The notes: generated by a model from the letters alone, not told the origin. Numbered from the stretch's first letter, positions 1 to 6,444 are shown. The stretch: DNA of 9,333 nt from Bacillota bacterium (GCA_016288255.1 JAEEYS010000051.1:1-9333); one strand, 5' to 3'. Numbers and translations: made by a program.

Positions 1-1286
1 AAAGTTTTAAGTTCCGCTAAGGACACATTCAAGAAATTTGCCACTCTTTGCGCGGCGGCTTCCACATTGAGCCGGCTTCTGAGAGCAGGATCCTGGGTCG
101 CGATCCCAACAGGACAATTTCCCGTTCCGCAAATACGGTATTGCTGACATGCGGCGGCAATCAAGCCGGCGCTGGCAATAGCGACTGCGTCTGCGCCCAT
201 AGCAAGCGCTTTGGCAAAATCAGACGATACCCGAAGTCCGCCGGTGATCACAAGGGCGATGTCGGAATGAACGGAATCCAGATATTTTCTTGCCCGCGCC
301 AACGCGAAGATGGTGGGCACGGAAGTGGATTCTCTGAGTAAAAGAGGACTGGAACCGGTCGCGCCGCCCCGTCCGTCTATGGTAATGAAATCCGGTTCGG
401 CATAAACACAGTGTTCCAGATCCTGTTCGAGCCGACCGGCTGCGATCTTGATCCCGATAGGTCTGCCTTCCGAACGTTCCCGCAGCATAGAGACCATATC
501 TTTTAGGTCTTCTTTGGAATTGATTTCAGGGAACTTACTGGGGCTTTGCACATCTTCGCCCTGTTTTTTTCCACGCAGCGCCGCGATTTCGGCAGTCACC
601 TTTTCACCCGGCAAATGACCTCCCATACCGGGCTTGGTCCCTTGCCCGATCTTGATTTCAATGGCGTCGGAAGTTTTTAGATTTTCATCCGTTACGCTGT
701 ATTTGTTGGGGATATATTCAAATATATATTTATAAGCGGATTCTTTTTCTTCCGGCAAGATACCGCCTTCCCCGCTGCACATAGCGGTTTTTGCCATGGC
801 GCTGCCCTTTGCCAAAGCGACCTTGATCTCACGGGAAAGGGCGCCGAAGGACATATGGGAAATATAGACCGGACTTTCCAAAATCATCGGTTTTTTTGCG
901 TTTTTACCAATGATCGTTTTTGTATCAACAGGGTCATGATCGTTTAACGGCGGGGGATTCAACTGCGCGCCCAGGAGCAGGATATCGTCCCATCCGGGCA
1001 TGGGCATTTGCGTTCCCATCGCGCCATCGATCTTTTTGCCTGTTACGGCCATTTCATGGATTTCTTCCATGTAGCGGCTGTTTTTATCATGTCTGACATA
1101 CTGCGGATCATAAGCCAGTTCCCCCTGGTATTCGGAAACGGCTTCTGAAACAGACGGTTCGCTTACTTTTTCGAATTTGGAAATAGGTTGTTTGCAAACA
1201 GGACAGCATGGAAGCTCCGACAGAAGTTTGCCTTCTTTTTCTTCATCGAAAACAGCGCCGCATACACTGCATTTATAAACTGCCAT
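1..1286 (-). CDS. Glutamate synthase-like FMN/Fe-S protein with N-terminal rubredoxin-like domain (3' end cut by window)
   Basis: The reading frame is open from ATG at 1286-1284 to the window edge (428 codons seen; relatives run to about 500, so only the C-terminal end is missing). GGAGG lies 7 nt before the ATG. Residues 1-35 form a rubredoxin-like metal knuckle: C6-x2-C9 and C28-x2-C31. The rest matches the FMN-binding, alpha/beta-barrel synthase domain of glutamate synthase: SHMSFGALS, then GEGG, IKIGQGTKPGMGGHLPG, IDGRGGATG and ITGGLRVSSDFAKALAMGAD. Near the end, C380-x5-C386-x4-C391 reproduces the 3Fe-4S cysteine spacing of classical GltB large subunits. There is no N-terminal glutaminase domain, so this is the short archaeal-type protein. 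In the family, glutamate is made from 2-oxoglutarate and ammonia supplied by another subunit; the actual substrate of stand-alone copies is often unproven. It is transcribed divergently from the metal-uptake operon. Family assignment is sure, function less so. Confidence 0.93.
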   Translation of the reverse strand, partial: MAVYKCSVCGAVFDEEKEGKLLSELPCCPVCKQPISKFEKVSEPSVSEAVSEYQGELAYDPQYVRHDKNSRYMEEIHEMAVTGKKIDGAMGTQMPMPGWDDILLLGAQLNPPPLNDHDPVDTKTIIGKNAKKPMILESPVYISHMSFGALSREIKVALAKGSAMAKTAMCSGEGGILPEEKESAYKYIFEYIPNKYSVTDENLKTSDAIEIKIGQGTKPGMGGHLPGEKVTAEIAALRGKKQGEDVQSPSKFPEINSKEDLKDMVSMLRERSEGRPIGIKIAAGRLEQDLEHCVYAEPDFITIDGRGGATGSSPLLLRESTSVPTIFALARARKYLDSVHSDIALVITGGLRVSSDFAKALAMGADAVAIASAGLIAAACQQYRICGTGNCPVGIATQDPALRSRLNVEAAAQRVANFLNVSLAELKT

Positions 1287-1387
1287 AATGGACCTCCTTT
1301 TTATTATGATGTTTTGTATTCGGATTTTTCATATATCGCGCAAATATTTGATCCTTTGATCGATCATACGAAATTAGAATTTCTATC

Positions 1388-1416
1388 ATCATAATATTAG
1401 GAAAGCATTTTGTCAA
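1388..1416 (-). promoter_or_regulatory. Sigma-A promoter of the glutamate synthase-like gene
   Basis: On the minus strand, TTGACA (1416-1411), a 17-nt spacer and TATGAT (1393-1388) form a near-consensus promoter. The predicted start is near 1381, giving a 5' leader of about 95 nt. Just downstream of the -10 sits the palindrome TAGAA-n-TTCTA (1375-1385), and TGATCGATCA lies at 1357-1366. Either could be an operator, but neither matches a site I recognise. Confidence 0.75.
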
Positions 1417-1496
1417 TGGAGAGAAAGAGAAAAAATTGCGGCAGCCGAAAGAAAAAGGGCCCTTCGGTTTGAAAAGAGCGGCAAGGAGGGCTTTGT

Positions 1497-1525
1497 TTGA
1501 CTTTTTTGTGGGAGCGTGCTATACT
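1497..1525 (+). promoter_or_regulatory. Sigma-A promoter of the zur-znu operon
   Basis: TTGACT (1497-1502), a spacer of exactly 17 nt and TATACT (1520-1525) give a strong sigma-A promoter. The predicted start, near 1532, falls inside the inverted repeat at 1526-1548. Transcription would cover the Fur-family gene and, with no terminator visible until after 5126, the four genes behind it. Confidence 0.8.
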
Positions 1526-1548
1526 AATTTGCGAAATCGTCGCAAATT
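1526..1548 (+). promoter_or_regulatory. Probable Fur-family (Zur) operator: perfect 9-5-9 inverted repeat
   Basis: AATTTGCGA (1526-1534), five bases, then TCGCAAATT (1540-1548), with all nine positions paired. It starts at the base after the -10 box and ends just before the GGAGG of the regulator, so a bound protein would block initiation. AT-rich ends and a central symmetry of about 19-23 bp fit Fur-family sites, and the position argues for autoregulation by the first gene. The GC-bearing core differs from the classical Bacillus Zur and PerR boxes as I remember them, so the match to a metal class is inferred from the operon, not from the motif. Confidence 0.65.
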
Positions 1549-1562
1549 GAGGAGGAAATACC

Positions 1563-1973
1563 ATGTCCAAATACATGACAAAACAAAGAAAAATCCTACT
1601 TCAGTTTCTTTCCGAACATGCTGATGAGAGCCTTTTTGCGGAACAGATCGCGCTGGCGTTAAAAGAAGAAGGTATCAGCGTAAGCGCTATTTATCGCAAT
1701 TTAGCCGATCTGGAGAAAGAAGGAAAAGTCCGCAGGACCTCCAAAGACGGCAGCAGAAAAGTGTTTTTTCAATATATAGGCGGAGAGGAATGCAGAGCGT
1801 GTATCCATCTTTCCTGTAAAAAATGCGGAAAAACCTATCATATGGATATGTCGGAGGCAGATATCTTGATTCATCATGTGGCAAAACAGGAAAAATTTGC
1901 GGTGGATCGGAGTCAAACTGTATTATATGGGATTTGCGGGGATTGTCAGGATCATGAAAGAAGAAATGACTGA
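1563..1973 (+). CDS. zur: Fur-family metalloregulator, probably Zur
   Basis: A 136-residue protein, normal for the Fur family. ATG 1563 has GGAGG (1551-1555) 7 nt upstream. Residues 1-62 form the winged helix, with the recognition helix SVSAIYRNLADLEKEG (39-54). Residues 65-136 are the dimerisation and metal domain. Two CxxC pairs, C85-x2-C88 and C125-x2-C128, make the structural zinc site of the family. H82, H93, H104 and H105 are candidates for the regulatory site, and C77-x2-C80 is an extra cysteine pair ahead of it. It is the first gene of an operon with a complete ABC metal importer, so it most likely represses uptake when metal is plentiful and is autoregulated through the inverted repeat at 1526-1548. 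The zinc assignment rests on the neighbouring transporter; Fur or a manganese sensor is possible. The cysteine pattern alone does not separate Zur from Fur or PerR. Confidence 0.85.
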   Translation: MSKYMTKQRKILLQFLSEHADESLFAEQIALALKEEGISVSAIYRNLADLEKEGKVRRTSKDGSRKVFFQYIGGEECRACIHLSCKKCGKTYHMDMSEADILIHHVAKQEKFAVDRSQTVLYGICGDCQDHERRND

Positions 1974-2025
1974 GAAAAGGCCGGCAGGGATGACCGGAAA
2001 ACGAGATCATTTCGGAGGTTTTTAT

Positions 2026-3000
2026 ATGAAAAAAATAATCGCGGTCAGTTTAACTATATTATTGTTGTTTACACTGCTGACGGGCTGTCAAAAAACGCCC
2101 GATACGGCAGAAGAAGACACAAAACTCCATATCGTGTCCACTATTTTTCCTTCTTATGATTGGGTAAGAGAGATCGTGGGCGGACAGATGGAAAATACCG
2201 AGCTTACACTGCTTTTGGATAAGGGAGTGGACCTGCACAGCTATCAGCCCACAGCGGATGATATGGTCAAGATCTCTACCTGCGATCTGTTTATCTATGT
2301 GGGAGGAGAATCCGACAAATGGGTGGACGACGCGCTGAAAAACGCGGTAAATAAAAATATGGTGGCAGTCAACCTTTTGGATGTATTGGGAGATCGGGTC
2401 AAAGAAGAAGAGGTCATAGGAAGTATGGAAGCTGAGGAGGAAGAAGGAGAAGAAAAAGAAGCTGAATATGATGAACATGTTTGGCTTTCCATAAAAAACG
2501 CAATGGCGCTTTGCCAGTATATTTCCGATCGGCTTTGCGGTATGGACGCGGAAAATGAAGAAATTTACAAGGCAAACACAGCCGCTTATTTGGAAAAATT
2601 GAGCACGCTGGATCAAGAATATCAAAATACGGTGGAAGCGTCTTCCGTAAAGACCGTCTTGTTTGGAGATCGGTTCCCGTTTCGTTATATGGCAGAGGAT
2701 TACGGACTTTCTTATGACGCCGCTTTTGCCGGCTGTTCCGCAGAAACCGAAGCCAGCTTTGAAACCATTATTTCCCTGGCAAACAGGGTGGACGAATTGG
2801 GGCTCAAGGCGATTTTACAGATCGAAAGCTCCGACGGCTCCATCCCCAACACGATCAAGGCCAATACAGCCACAAAAGATCAGGCGGTCTTAACGATGGA
2901 TTCCATGCAGTCTACGATGGCGGCGGATATAGAAAAAGGCGCGACCTATCTTTCCATCATGGAAAAGAATCTTTCTGTTTTGAAAGAAGCATTGCAATAA
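2026..3000 (+). CDS. znuA: ZnuA-like metal ABC transporter substrate-binding lipoprotein with Glu-rich loop
   Basis: A 324-residue protein. ATG 2026 is chosen because GGAGG stands 7 nt before it and a lipoprotein signal follows at once: MKK, a hydrophobic stretch, and LTG-C21. The frame stays open upstream to 1876, but that would overlap the regulator and bury the signal. The remainder is the cluster A-I (ZnuA/PsaA) fold, which captures divalent metal outside the membrane and hands it to the permease. The first ligand His is H71 (GVDLHSYQP) and the second H151 (DEHVWLS). In place of the usual third SHxAFxY histidine it has GDRFPFRY (214-221), with D215 where a ligand might be. E267 and D292 are further acidic candidates. 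The flexible loop before H151, His-rich in typical ZnuA, is here almost all Glu (127-150). I believe this variant occurs in many Clostridia. The metal is inferred to be zinc; manganese cannot be excluded. Confidence 0.88.
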   Translation: MKKIIAVSLTILLLFTLLTGCQKTPDTAEEDTKLHIVSTIFPSYDWVREIVGGQMENTELTLLLDKGVDLHSYQPTADDMVKISTCDLFIYVGGESDKWVDDALKNAVNKNMVAVNLLDVLGDRVKEEEVIGSMEAEEEEGEEKEAEYDEHVWLSIKNAMALCQYISDRLCGMDAENEEIYKANTAAYLEKLSTLDQEYQNTVEASSVKTVLFGDRFPFRYMAEDYGLSYDAAFAGCSAETEASFETIISLANRVDELGLKAILQIESSDGSIPNTIKANTATKDQAVLTMDSMQSTMAADIEKGATYLSIMEKNLSVLKEALQ

Positions 3001-3013
3001 GGAGAAAAAAAGA

Positions 3014-3721
3014 ATGGCTTTACTCACCTGTCAAGATCTTTCACTCGGATATGAAGGACATGAGATCCTTTCTCATCTGAGCTTTGAAGTGAATAAAAAG
3101 GATTATCTCTGTATCGTGGGAGAAAACGGTTCGGGAAAAACGACATTGATGAAAACGATCCTGGGACTGCAGTCTCCTATGGGCGGCAGTATCACGATGG
3201 GAGACGGATTAAAGCAGACCGAGATCGGCTATCTGCCGCAGCAGACAGTGGTGCAACGGGATTTTCCCGCTTCCGTAAGAGAGATCGTATTGTCGGGATG
3301 TCAAAACCGATGCGGGCTTCGTCCGTTTTATAATAAGGAAGAAAAACAGCTTGCGGAAGAAAATATGGAAAGATTGGGATTGACATCATTAAAAAAACGC
3401 TGTTATCGGGAACTTTCCGGCGGACAGCAGCAAAGAGTACTGCTGGCGCGTGCCCTTTGCGCTACCCAAAAGATCCTGCTTTTGGATGAACCGGTATCGG
3501 GTCTGGACCCGAAAGTAACGCAGGAAATGTATCATTTGATCGAAGAACTCAACAAAAAAGACGGGATCACGATTATTATGATCTCTCACGATATAGAAGC
3601 AGCCGTTCGATACGCGGACCATATCCTTCATATCGGCAAAACGGTCTTTTTCGGCAAGACGGAAGGGTATTTGAAAAGTGAAGCGGCTTATGGATTTATG
3701 AGGGGAGACGGGATCGCATGA
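3014..3721 (+). CDS. znuC: Zinc/metal ABC transporter ATP-binding protein
   Basis: A 235-residue cytoplasmic ATPase that powers the importer. All nucleotide-binding motifs are intact: Walker A GENGSGKTT (36-44), Q-loop in YLPQQ (73-77), ABC signature LSGGQ (134-138), Walker B ILLLDEP (154-160), D-loop SGLD (162-165) and H-loop H192 (ISHD). The length and the YLPQQ / FPASVREIV stretch fit the metal-type (ZnuC/MntB) subfamily. It starts 13 nt after the stop of the binding protein, with GGAG at 3001-3004. Its stop overlaps the permease start as ATGA (3718-3721), which implies translational coupling and a fixed subunit ratio. Nothing is odd about it. Confidence 0.94.
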   Translation: MALLTCQDLSLGYEGHEILSHLSFEVNKKDYLCIVGENGSGKTTLMKTILGLQSPMGGSITMGDGLKQTEIGYLPQQTVVQRDFPASVREIVLSGCQNRCGLRPFYNKEEKQLAEENMERLGLTSLKKRCYRELSGGQQQRVLLARALCATQKILLLDEPVSGLDPKVTQEMYHLIEELNKKDGITIIMISHDIEAAVRYADHILHIGKTVFFGKTEGYLKSEAAYGFMRGDGIA

Positions 3722-4572
3722 CGGAAGTATTCGGTAAAATAGTGTTATATTGGCAGTATCCTTTTGTACGATATGCTTTGATCGTAGGCGTCCTGATCGC
3801 TCTTTGCTCTTCGCTTTTGGGGGTCACGCTGGTATTGAAACGGTTTTCCTTTATCGGAGACGGCCTTTCTCACGTGGCTTTTGGCGCCATAGCCATCGCG
3901 ACCGTGTTGGATCTGACGAACAAAATGCCTTTGGTGATGGTGATCACTATATTATGCGCTGTCCTTCTTCTGCGCATGGGACAAAATACAAAAGTAAAAG
4001 GAGACGCAGCCATTGCCATGGTATCGGTAGGTGCTTTGGGGATCGGCTATTTGATCATGAATATTTACAGCACCTCCAGCAACCTCTCGGGAGACGTGTG
4101 TTCCACTTTGTTCGGGTCTACTTCTATTTTGACATTGACCCAAACGGAAGTGTGGATCTGCGTGGTCCTTTCCGTTGTGGTGGTGGCTGTATTCATTCTG
4201 TTTTATCATAAGATATTTTCCGTTACGTTCGATGAAAATTTCGCCAAAGCAACGGGGACCAACGCAGATGCCTATAATCTGCTCATTGCGGTGGTGATCG
4301 CCGTGATCATCGTGCTGGCAATGAATTTGGTAGGATCACTGCTGATCTCGGCTCTGGTGATCTTTCCGGCGCTTTCCGCTATGCGGGTATTCAAGAATTT
4401 TAAATCCGTGACCTATTGCTCGGCGATCCTTTCTGTAAGCTGCGCCCTTCTTGGCATCTTGATCTCGATCGTGGGAGAGACTCCTGTGGGCTCGACCATC
4501 GTTGCCGTTGATATTGCGGTATTTGCTTTGTTTTGCCTGATAGGCATGTTTCGTGGAGGTGTAAAAGCATGA
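3718..4572 (+). CDS. znuB: Zinc/metal ABC transporter permease (ABC-3 family)
   Basis: A 284-residue integral membrane protein with about eight hydrophobic segments (approximately 19-40, 50-66, 71-88, 97-117, 144-163, 185-203, 205-222, 232-252 and 259-279, of which two may be re-entrant or split). The hallmark ABC-3 motifs are present: LLGVTLVLKRFSFIGDGLSH (33-52) followed by AFGAIAIA, and VGSLLISALVIFPA (205-218), the region that contacts the ATPase. As a homodimer it would form the channel that takes metal from the lipoprotein. Its start overlaps the ATPase stop and its own stop overlaps the next start (ATGA at 4569-4572), so it sits in the middle of a coupled translational unit. Substrate is inferred from context. 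Confidence 0.92.
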   Translation: MTEVFGKIVLYWQYPFVRYALIVGVLIALCSSLLGVTLVLKRFSFIGDGLSHVAFGAIAIATVLDLTNKMPLVMVITILCAVLLLRMGQNTKVKGDAAIAMVSVGALGIGYLIMNIYSTSSNLSGDVCSTLFGSTSILTLTQTEVWICVVLSVVVVAVFILFYHKIFSVTFDENFAKATGTNADAYNLLIAVVIAVIIVLAMNLVGSLLISALVIFPALSAMRVFKNFKSVTYCSAILSVSCALLGILISIVGETPVGSTIVAVDIAVFALFCLIGMFRGGVKA

Positions 4573-5126
4573 AAAAGATGATTTGTATGATCAATATAAT
4601 TGTTCTGCTCTTTACCCTTGCTGCCTGCGGCCGGCAGACGAAAGGAAGAACACAGAACATGAATCAGGAAAAAACGGTGTCGGATATTTTGGCGCAAGCG
4701 GACAGCGAAGCGCAGGATACGGGGGATACCGCAAAAGAAGAAGCAAAAGAAGAATCAAAGTCCCCGGCTTCTGTAGCGCTTGACGGAGACTTTGATGTGG
4801 ATCTGACGGTGTTGGGAAGCACCATTGTCTATGCGGAAGTCTATAATATGATGATGACGCCGGAAGATTATGTGGGGAAATCCGTTAAAATGGAAGGCGC
4901 CTTTGCCGTGTATGAAGGGGAAGAGCGAAATTATTATGCCTGCATCATCGAAGACGCCACGGCCTGCTGCGCGCAGGGGATAGAATTCGTATTGCGTGAA
5001 AATGCTGTTTATCCAGACGACTATCCCGCTTTGGGAGAGAATATCACGGTAACGGGTATTTTTGATACCTATGAAGAAGAGGGAAATTCATATTGCCAAT
5101 TGATCCACGCCGAAATGGAAAGTTGA
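4569..5126 (+). CDS. Small lipoprotein with OB-fold-like C-terminal domain, last gene of the metal operon
   Basis: A 185-residue protein. ATG 4569 overlaps the permease stop and has GGAGGT (4555-4560) 8 nt upstream. It opens with a lipoprotein signal ending LAA-C20, so it should be anchored outside the membrane. Residues 25-70 are a charged, Ala/Glu/Lys-rich linker without obvious fold. Residues 75-185 are beta-rich: a helix-like YAEVYNMMMTPEDYVGK leads into strands, ending in NITVTGIFDTYEE and a Cys/His pair (C176, H180). The pattern 'pxxYvGKxVxxEG ... ACCxxG' recalls the C-terminal OB domain of the YcgQ/DUF1980 family, which is linked to zinc limitation in Bacillus. C125, C133, C134, C176 and H180 could bind metal. 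A role as accessory metal-binding lipoprotein is inferred from translational coupling to the transporter. I do not recognise a named family with certainty. Confidence 0.8.
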   Translation: MKKMICMINIIVLLFTLAACGRQTKGRTQNMNQEKTVSDILAQADSEAQDTGDTAKEEAKEESKSPASVALDGDFDVDLTVLGSTIVYAEVYNMMMTPEDYVGKSVKMEGAFAVYEGEERNYYACIIEDATACCAQGIEFVLRENAVYPDDYPALGENITVTGIFDTYEEEGNSYCQLIHAEMES

Positions 5127-5128
5127 TA

Positions 5129-5145
5129 GGCAGATTTTTTCTGCC
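5129..5145 (+). other. Small hairpin after the metal operon
   Basis: GGCAGA (5129-5134) pairs with TCTGCC (5140-5145) around a T5 loop, starting 2 nt after the last stop. No U-tract follows, so it is more likely a 3'-end stem or decay barrier than the terminator itself. Confidence 0.4.
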
Positions 5146-5186
5146 GTAAATATGGTTTTATCAAAACAGACAAGACAAACAAGACC

Positions 5187-5227
5187 AAAGATCCTTCGTA
5201 TGACAAAAGCGCTGCGGAGGATTTTTT
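5187..5227 (+). terminator. Rho-independent terminator of the metal operon
   Basis: AAAGATCCTTCG (5187-5198) pairs with CGGAGGATTTTT (5215-5226) over 12 positions with two G-T wobbles, enclosing a 16-nt loop. Six T residues (5222-5227) run at the 3' side. It lies between the metal operon and the peroxidase promoter, separating the two units. Confidence 0.7.
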
Positions 5228-5264
5228 GATAAAATAAAAATTTTTAAAATTCTTTTTGGAATGC

Positions 5265-5293
5265 TTGACAGAAGAATTAAATTGTGATAAATT
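5265..5293 (+). promoter_or_regulatory. Promoter of the gpx-flavodoxin operon
   Basis: TTGACA (5265-5270), a 17-nt spacer, and TAAATT (5288-5293) preceded by TGA, an extended -10. The predicted start is near 5300, with a leader of about 67 nt. TAAAAT at 5302-5307 is an alternative -10 but has no partner -35. The whole spacer/-10 region lies inside the OhrR-type repeats at 5275-5301. Confidence 0.7.
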
Positions 5294-5301
5294 AAATTGT
5301 G
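5275..5301 (+). promoter_or_regulatory. Probable OhrR operator: tandem AATTAAATTGTG repeats
   Basis: AATTAAATTGTG occurs at 5275-5286 and again, identical, at 5290-5301 (15-bp period), bracketing the -10 box. Each copy contains the AATT-A-AATT inverted core. Two such cores ending in TTGTA at the same spacing are, from memory, what the Bacillus subtilis ohrA operator looks like. An OhrR gene lies 1.2 kb downstream, and its own promoter carries a related pair, so binding here is a well-grounded inference. Confidence 0.7.
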
Positions 5302-5366
5302 TAAAATAGAATAAGAGGCGTTTTTTTGGTGACTCTATAAATATGGATAAAACAGGAGGAAGAAAA

Positions 5367-5912
5367 ATGGGAATTTATGATTTTAAAGTAAAAGCGCAAG
5401 ACGGCAGTGAAGTATCTTTATCGGATTATCAAGGAAAAGTGTTATTGATCGTCAATACCGCGACGGGATGCGGTTTCACACCGCAATACAATGATCTGCA
5501 GACACTTTATGCGGAACATCAAAAAGACGGATTGGAAATTTTGGATTTCCCCTGCAATCAATTTGGAGAACAGGCTCCGGGAGAAGATGACGAGATCCAT
5601 TCTTTCTGCACCAGACGGTATCAGATCACGTTTCCTCAATTTTCTAAGATCGACGTCAATGGAGAAAATGCGATTCCGCTATACAAATGGTTGACAGACA
5701 ATACCAAGTTTGCCGGTTTTGAAAAATTGAATCCTGCCGGTATCGCGCTGGGACAGGTGCTGAAAAGAATAGATAAAAATTATATGAACACCAGCAGTAT
5801 CAAATGGAACTTCACAAAATTCTTGATCGATCGGGAAGGAAATATCGTAGAAAGATTCGAACCTACAACTTCCATGAAAAAAGTAGCGGAAAAAGTCAAA
5901 GCGATTTTATAG
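5367..5912 (+). CDS. gpx: Glutathione peroxidase-family thiol peroxidase (cysteine type)
   Basis: A 181-residue cytosolic protein. ATG 5367 is preferred over ATG 5343 because GGAGG (5355-5359) stands 7 nt before it and the family normally begins with IYDFxVK. Gpx motifs follow in order: NTATGCGFTPQ with peroxidatic C35 (cysteine, not selenocysteine), LDFPCNQFGEQ (59-69) with Q69, C81 at the resolving-cysteine place of yeast and plant Gpx, and WNFTKF with W147 and N148 completing the C-Q-W-N catalytic tetrad. Two-cysteine enzymes of this type reduce hydrogen peroxide and organic hydroperoxides, generally with thioredoxin rather than glutathione, which fits a Clostridium-like host. The flavodoxin gene follows after 41 nt. 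The promoter repeats point to repression by OhrR and release upon organic peroxide. No defect is seen. Confidence 0.93.
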   Translation: MGIYDFKVKAQDGSEVSLSDYQGKVLLIVNTATGCGFTPQYNDLQTLYAEHQKDGLEILDFPCNQFGEQAPGEDDEIHSFCTRRYQITFPQFSKIDVNGENAIPLYKWLTDNTKFAGFEKLNPAGIALGQVLKRIDKNYMNTSSIKWNFTKFLIDREGNIVERFEPTTSMKKVAEKVKAIL

Positions 5913-5953
5913 ACTTCGATAAAAGAAAAGCGGGTAGAAAAGGAGGGATAGTT

Positions 5954-6364
5954 ATGAAAATCGCAGTGCGTTATTATACAAGATCAGGCAATACGAAAAA
6001 GCTGGCAGAAGCGATCGCAGATGCGGTGGGAGCAGAAGCGCTTGACGTGTCTGTCCCGTTAACGGAAAAAGCAGATGTTCTTTTTTTGGGCAGCGCGGTG
6101 TATGCGGCGGGGATCGACCCGGCGGTGAAAGATTTTATGAAAGCCAATGGGGATCAAATCGGAAAAATCGTGAATTTCAGTACAGCGGCATTGCTTTCCT
6201 CCACCTATCAGCAGGTAAAAAAATGCGCGGAAGAATACGGCATCAGCATGGCGGAAGAAGAATTCCACTGCCGCGGTTCTTTTTCTCTCTTGCATAAAGG
6301 CAGACCCAATGAGCAAGATCTGGCTCAAGCGGCGGATTTTGCGAAAAAATATCTCGCATCATGA
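5954..6364 (+). CDS. Small flavodoxin-family protein
   Basis: A 136-residue protein. ATG 5954 is chosen over in-frame upstream starts, which would lie within gpx, because GGAGGG (5942-5947) precedes it by 6 nt. Residues 9-14, TRSGNT, form the FMN phosphate loop, and residues 1-60 follow the flavodoxin alternation of strands and helices, with VLFLGSAVYAAGIDP at 43-57. The C-terminal part (CRGSFSLLHKGRPNEQDL) matches small anaerobe flavodoxins used as low-potential electron carriers. Length is at the lower end of the family (about 135-150). It has no visible terminator before it and shares the gpx promoter, so it is probably made under peroxide stress, perhaps to feed electrons to the peroxidase or to replace damaged ferredoxin; this role is inferred. 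Confidence 0.88.
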   Translation: MKIAVRYYTRSGNTKKLAEAIADAVGAEALDVSVPLTEKADVLFLGSAVYAAGIDPAVKDFMKANGDQIGKIVNFSTAALLSSTYQQVKKCAEEYGISMAEEEFHCRGSFSLLHKGRPNEQDLAQAADFAKKYLAS

Positions 6365-6408
6365 ATATGGTCAAAAAGGCATAAAGACGTCATAAAACAG
6401 AATTAGCG

Positions 6409-6437
6409 TTGAAATCTTTTGTGAGTTGTGATACATT
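6409..6437 (+). promoter_or_regulatory. Promoter of ohrR
   Basis: TTGAAA (6409-6414), a 17-nt spacer and TACATT (6432-6437) with a TGA extension just upstream. The layout copies that of the gpx promoter base for base in spacing. The predicted start is near 6444. No terminator is seen after the flavodoxin, so read-through from the gpx promoter is also possible. Confidence 0.6.
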
Positions 6438-6444
6438 GAGTTGT
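6422..6444 (+). promoter_or_regulatory. Probable OhrR autoregulatory site: TGAGTTGT direct repeats
   Basis: TGAGTTGT at 6422-6429 recurs at 6437-6444, a 15-bp period, bracketing the -10 box. Aligned by the TTGTGATA core, it matches the gpx site at roughly two thirds of positions in the same register relative to -35 and -10. It is a degenerate copy, so weaker binding is expected. Confidence 0.55.

Noticed and set aside
48..341. Plus-strand open frame opposite the glutamate synthase-like gene
   Set aside because: It has no ribosome site and is the antisense shadow of a conserved, motif-rich minus-strand gene.
1336..1348. TCGCGCAAATATT as a second Zur half-site in the glutamate synthase leader
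   Set aside because: Only one half resembles the 1526-1548 palindrome and there is no symmetric partner.
2400..2475. GAA/GAG-rich tract as a repeat or frameshift hot spot
   Set aside because: The frame is intact through it and no regular repeat unit is present; it is explained as the Glu-rich loop of the ZnuA-like protein.
2059..2625. 188-codon minus-strand frame opposite znuA
   Set aside because: Phe/Ile/Ser-rich translation typical of antisense to a Glu/Lys-rich gene; no start signals, and znuA on the other strand is certain.
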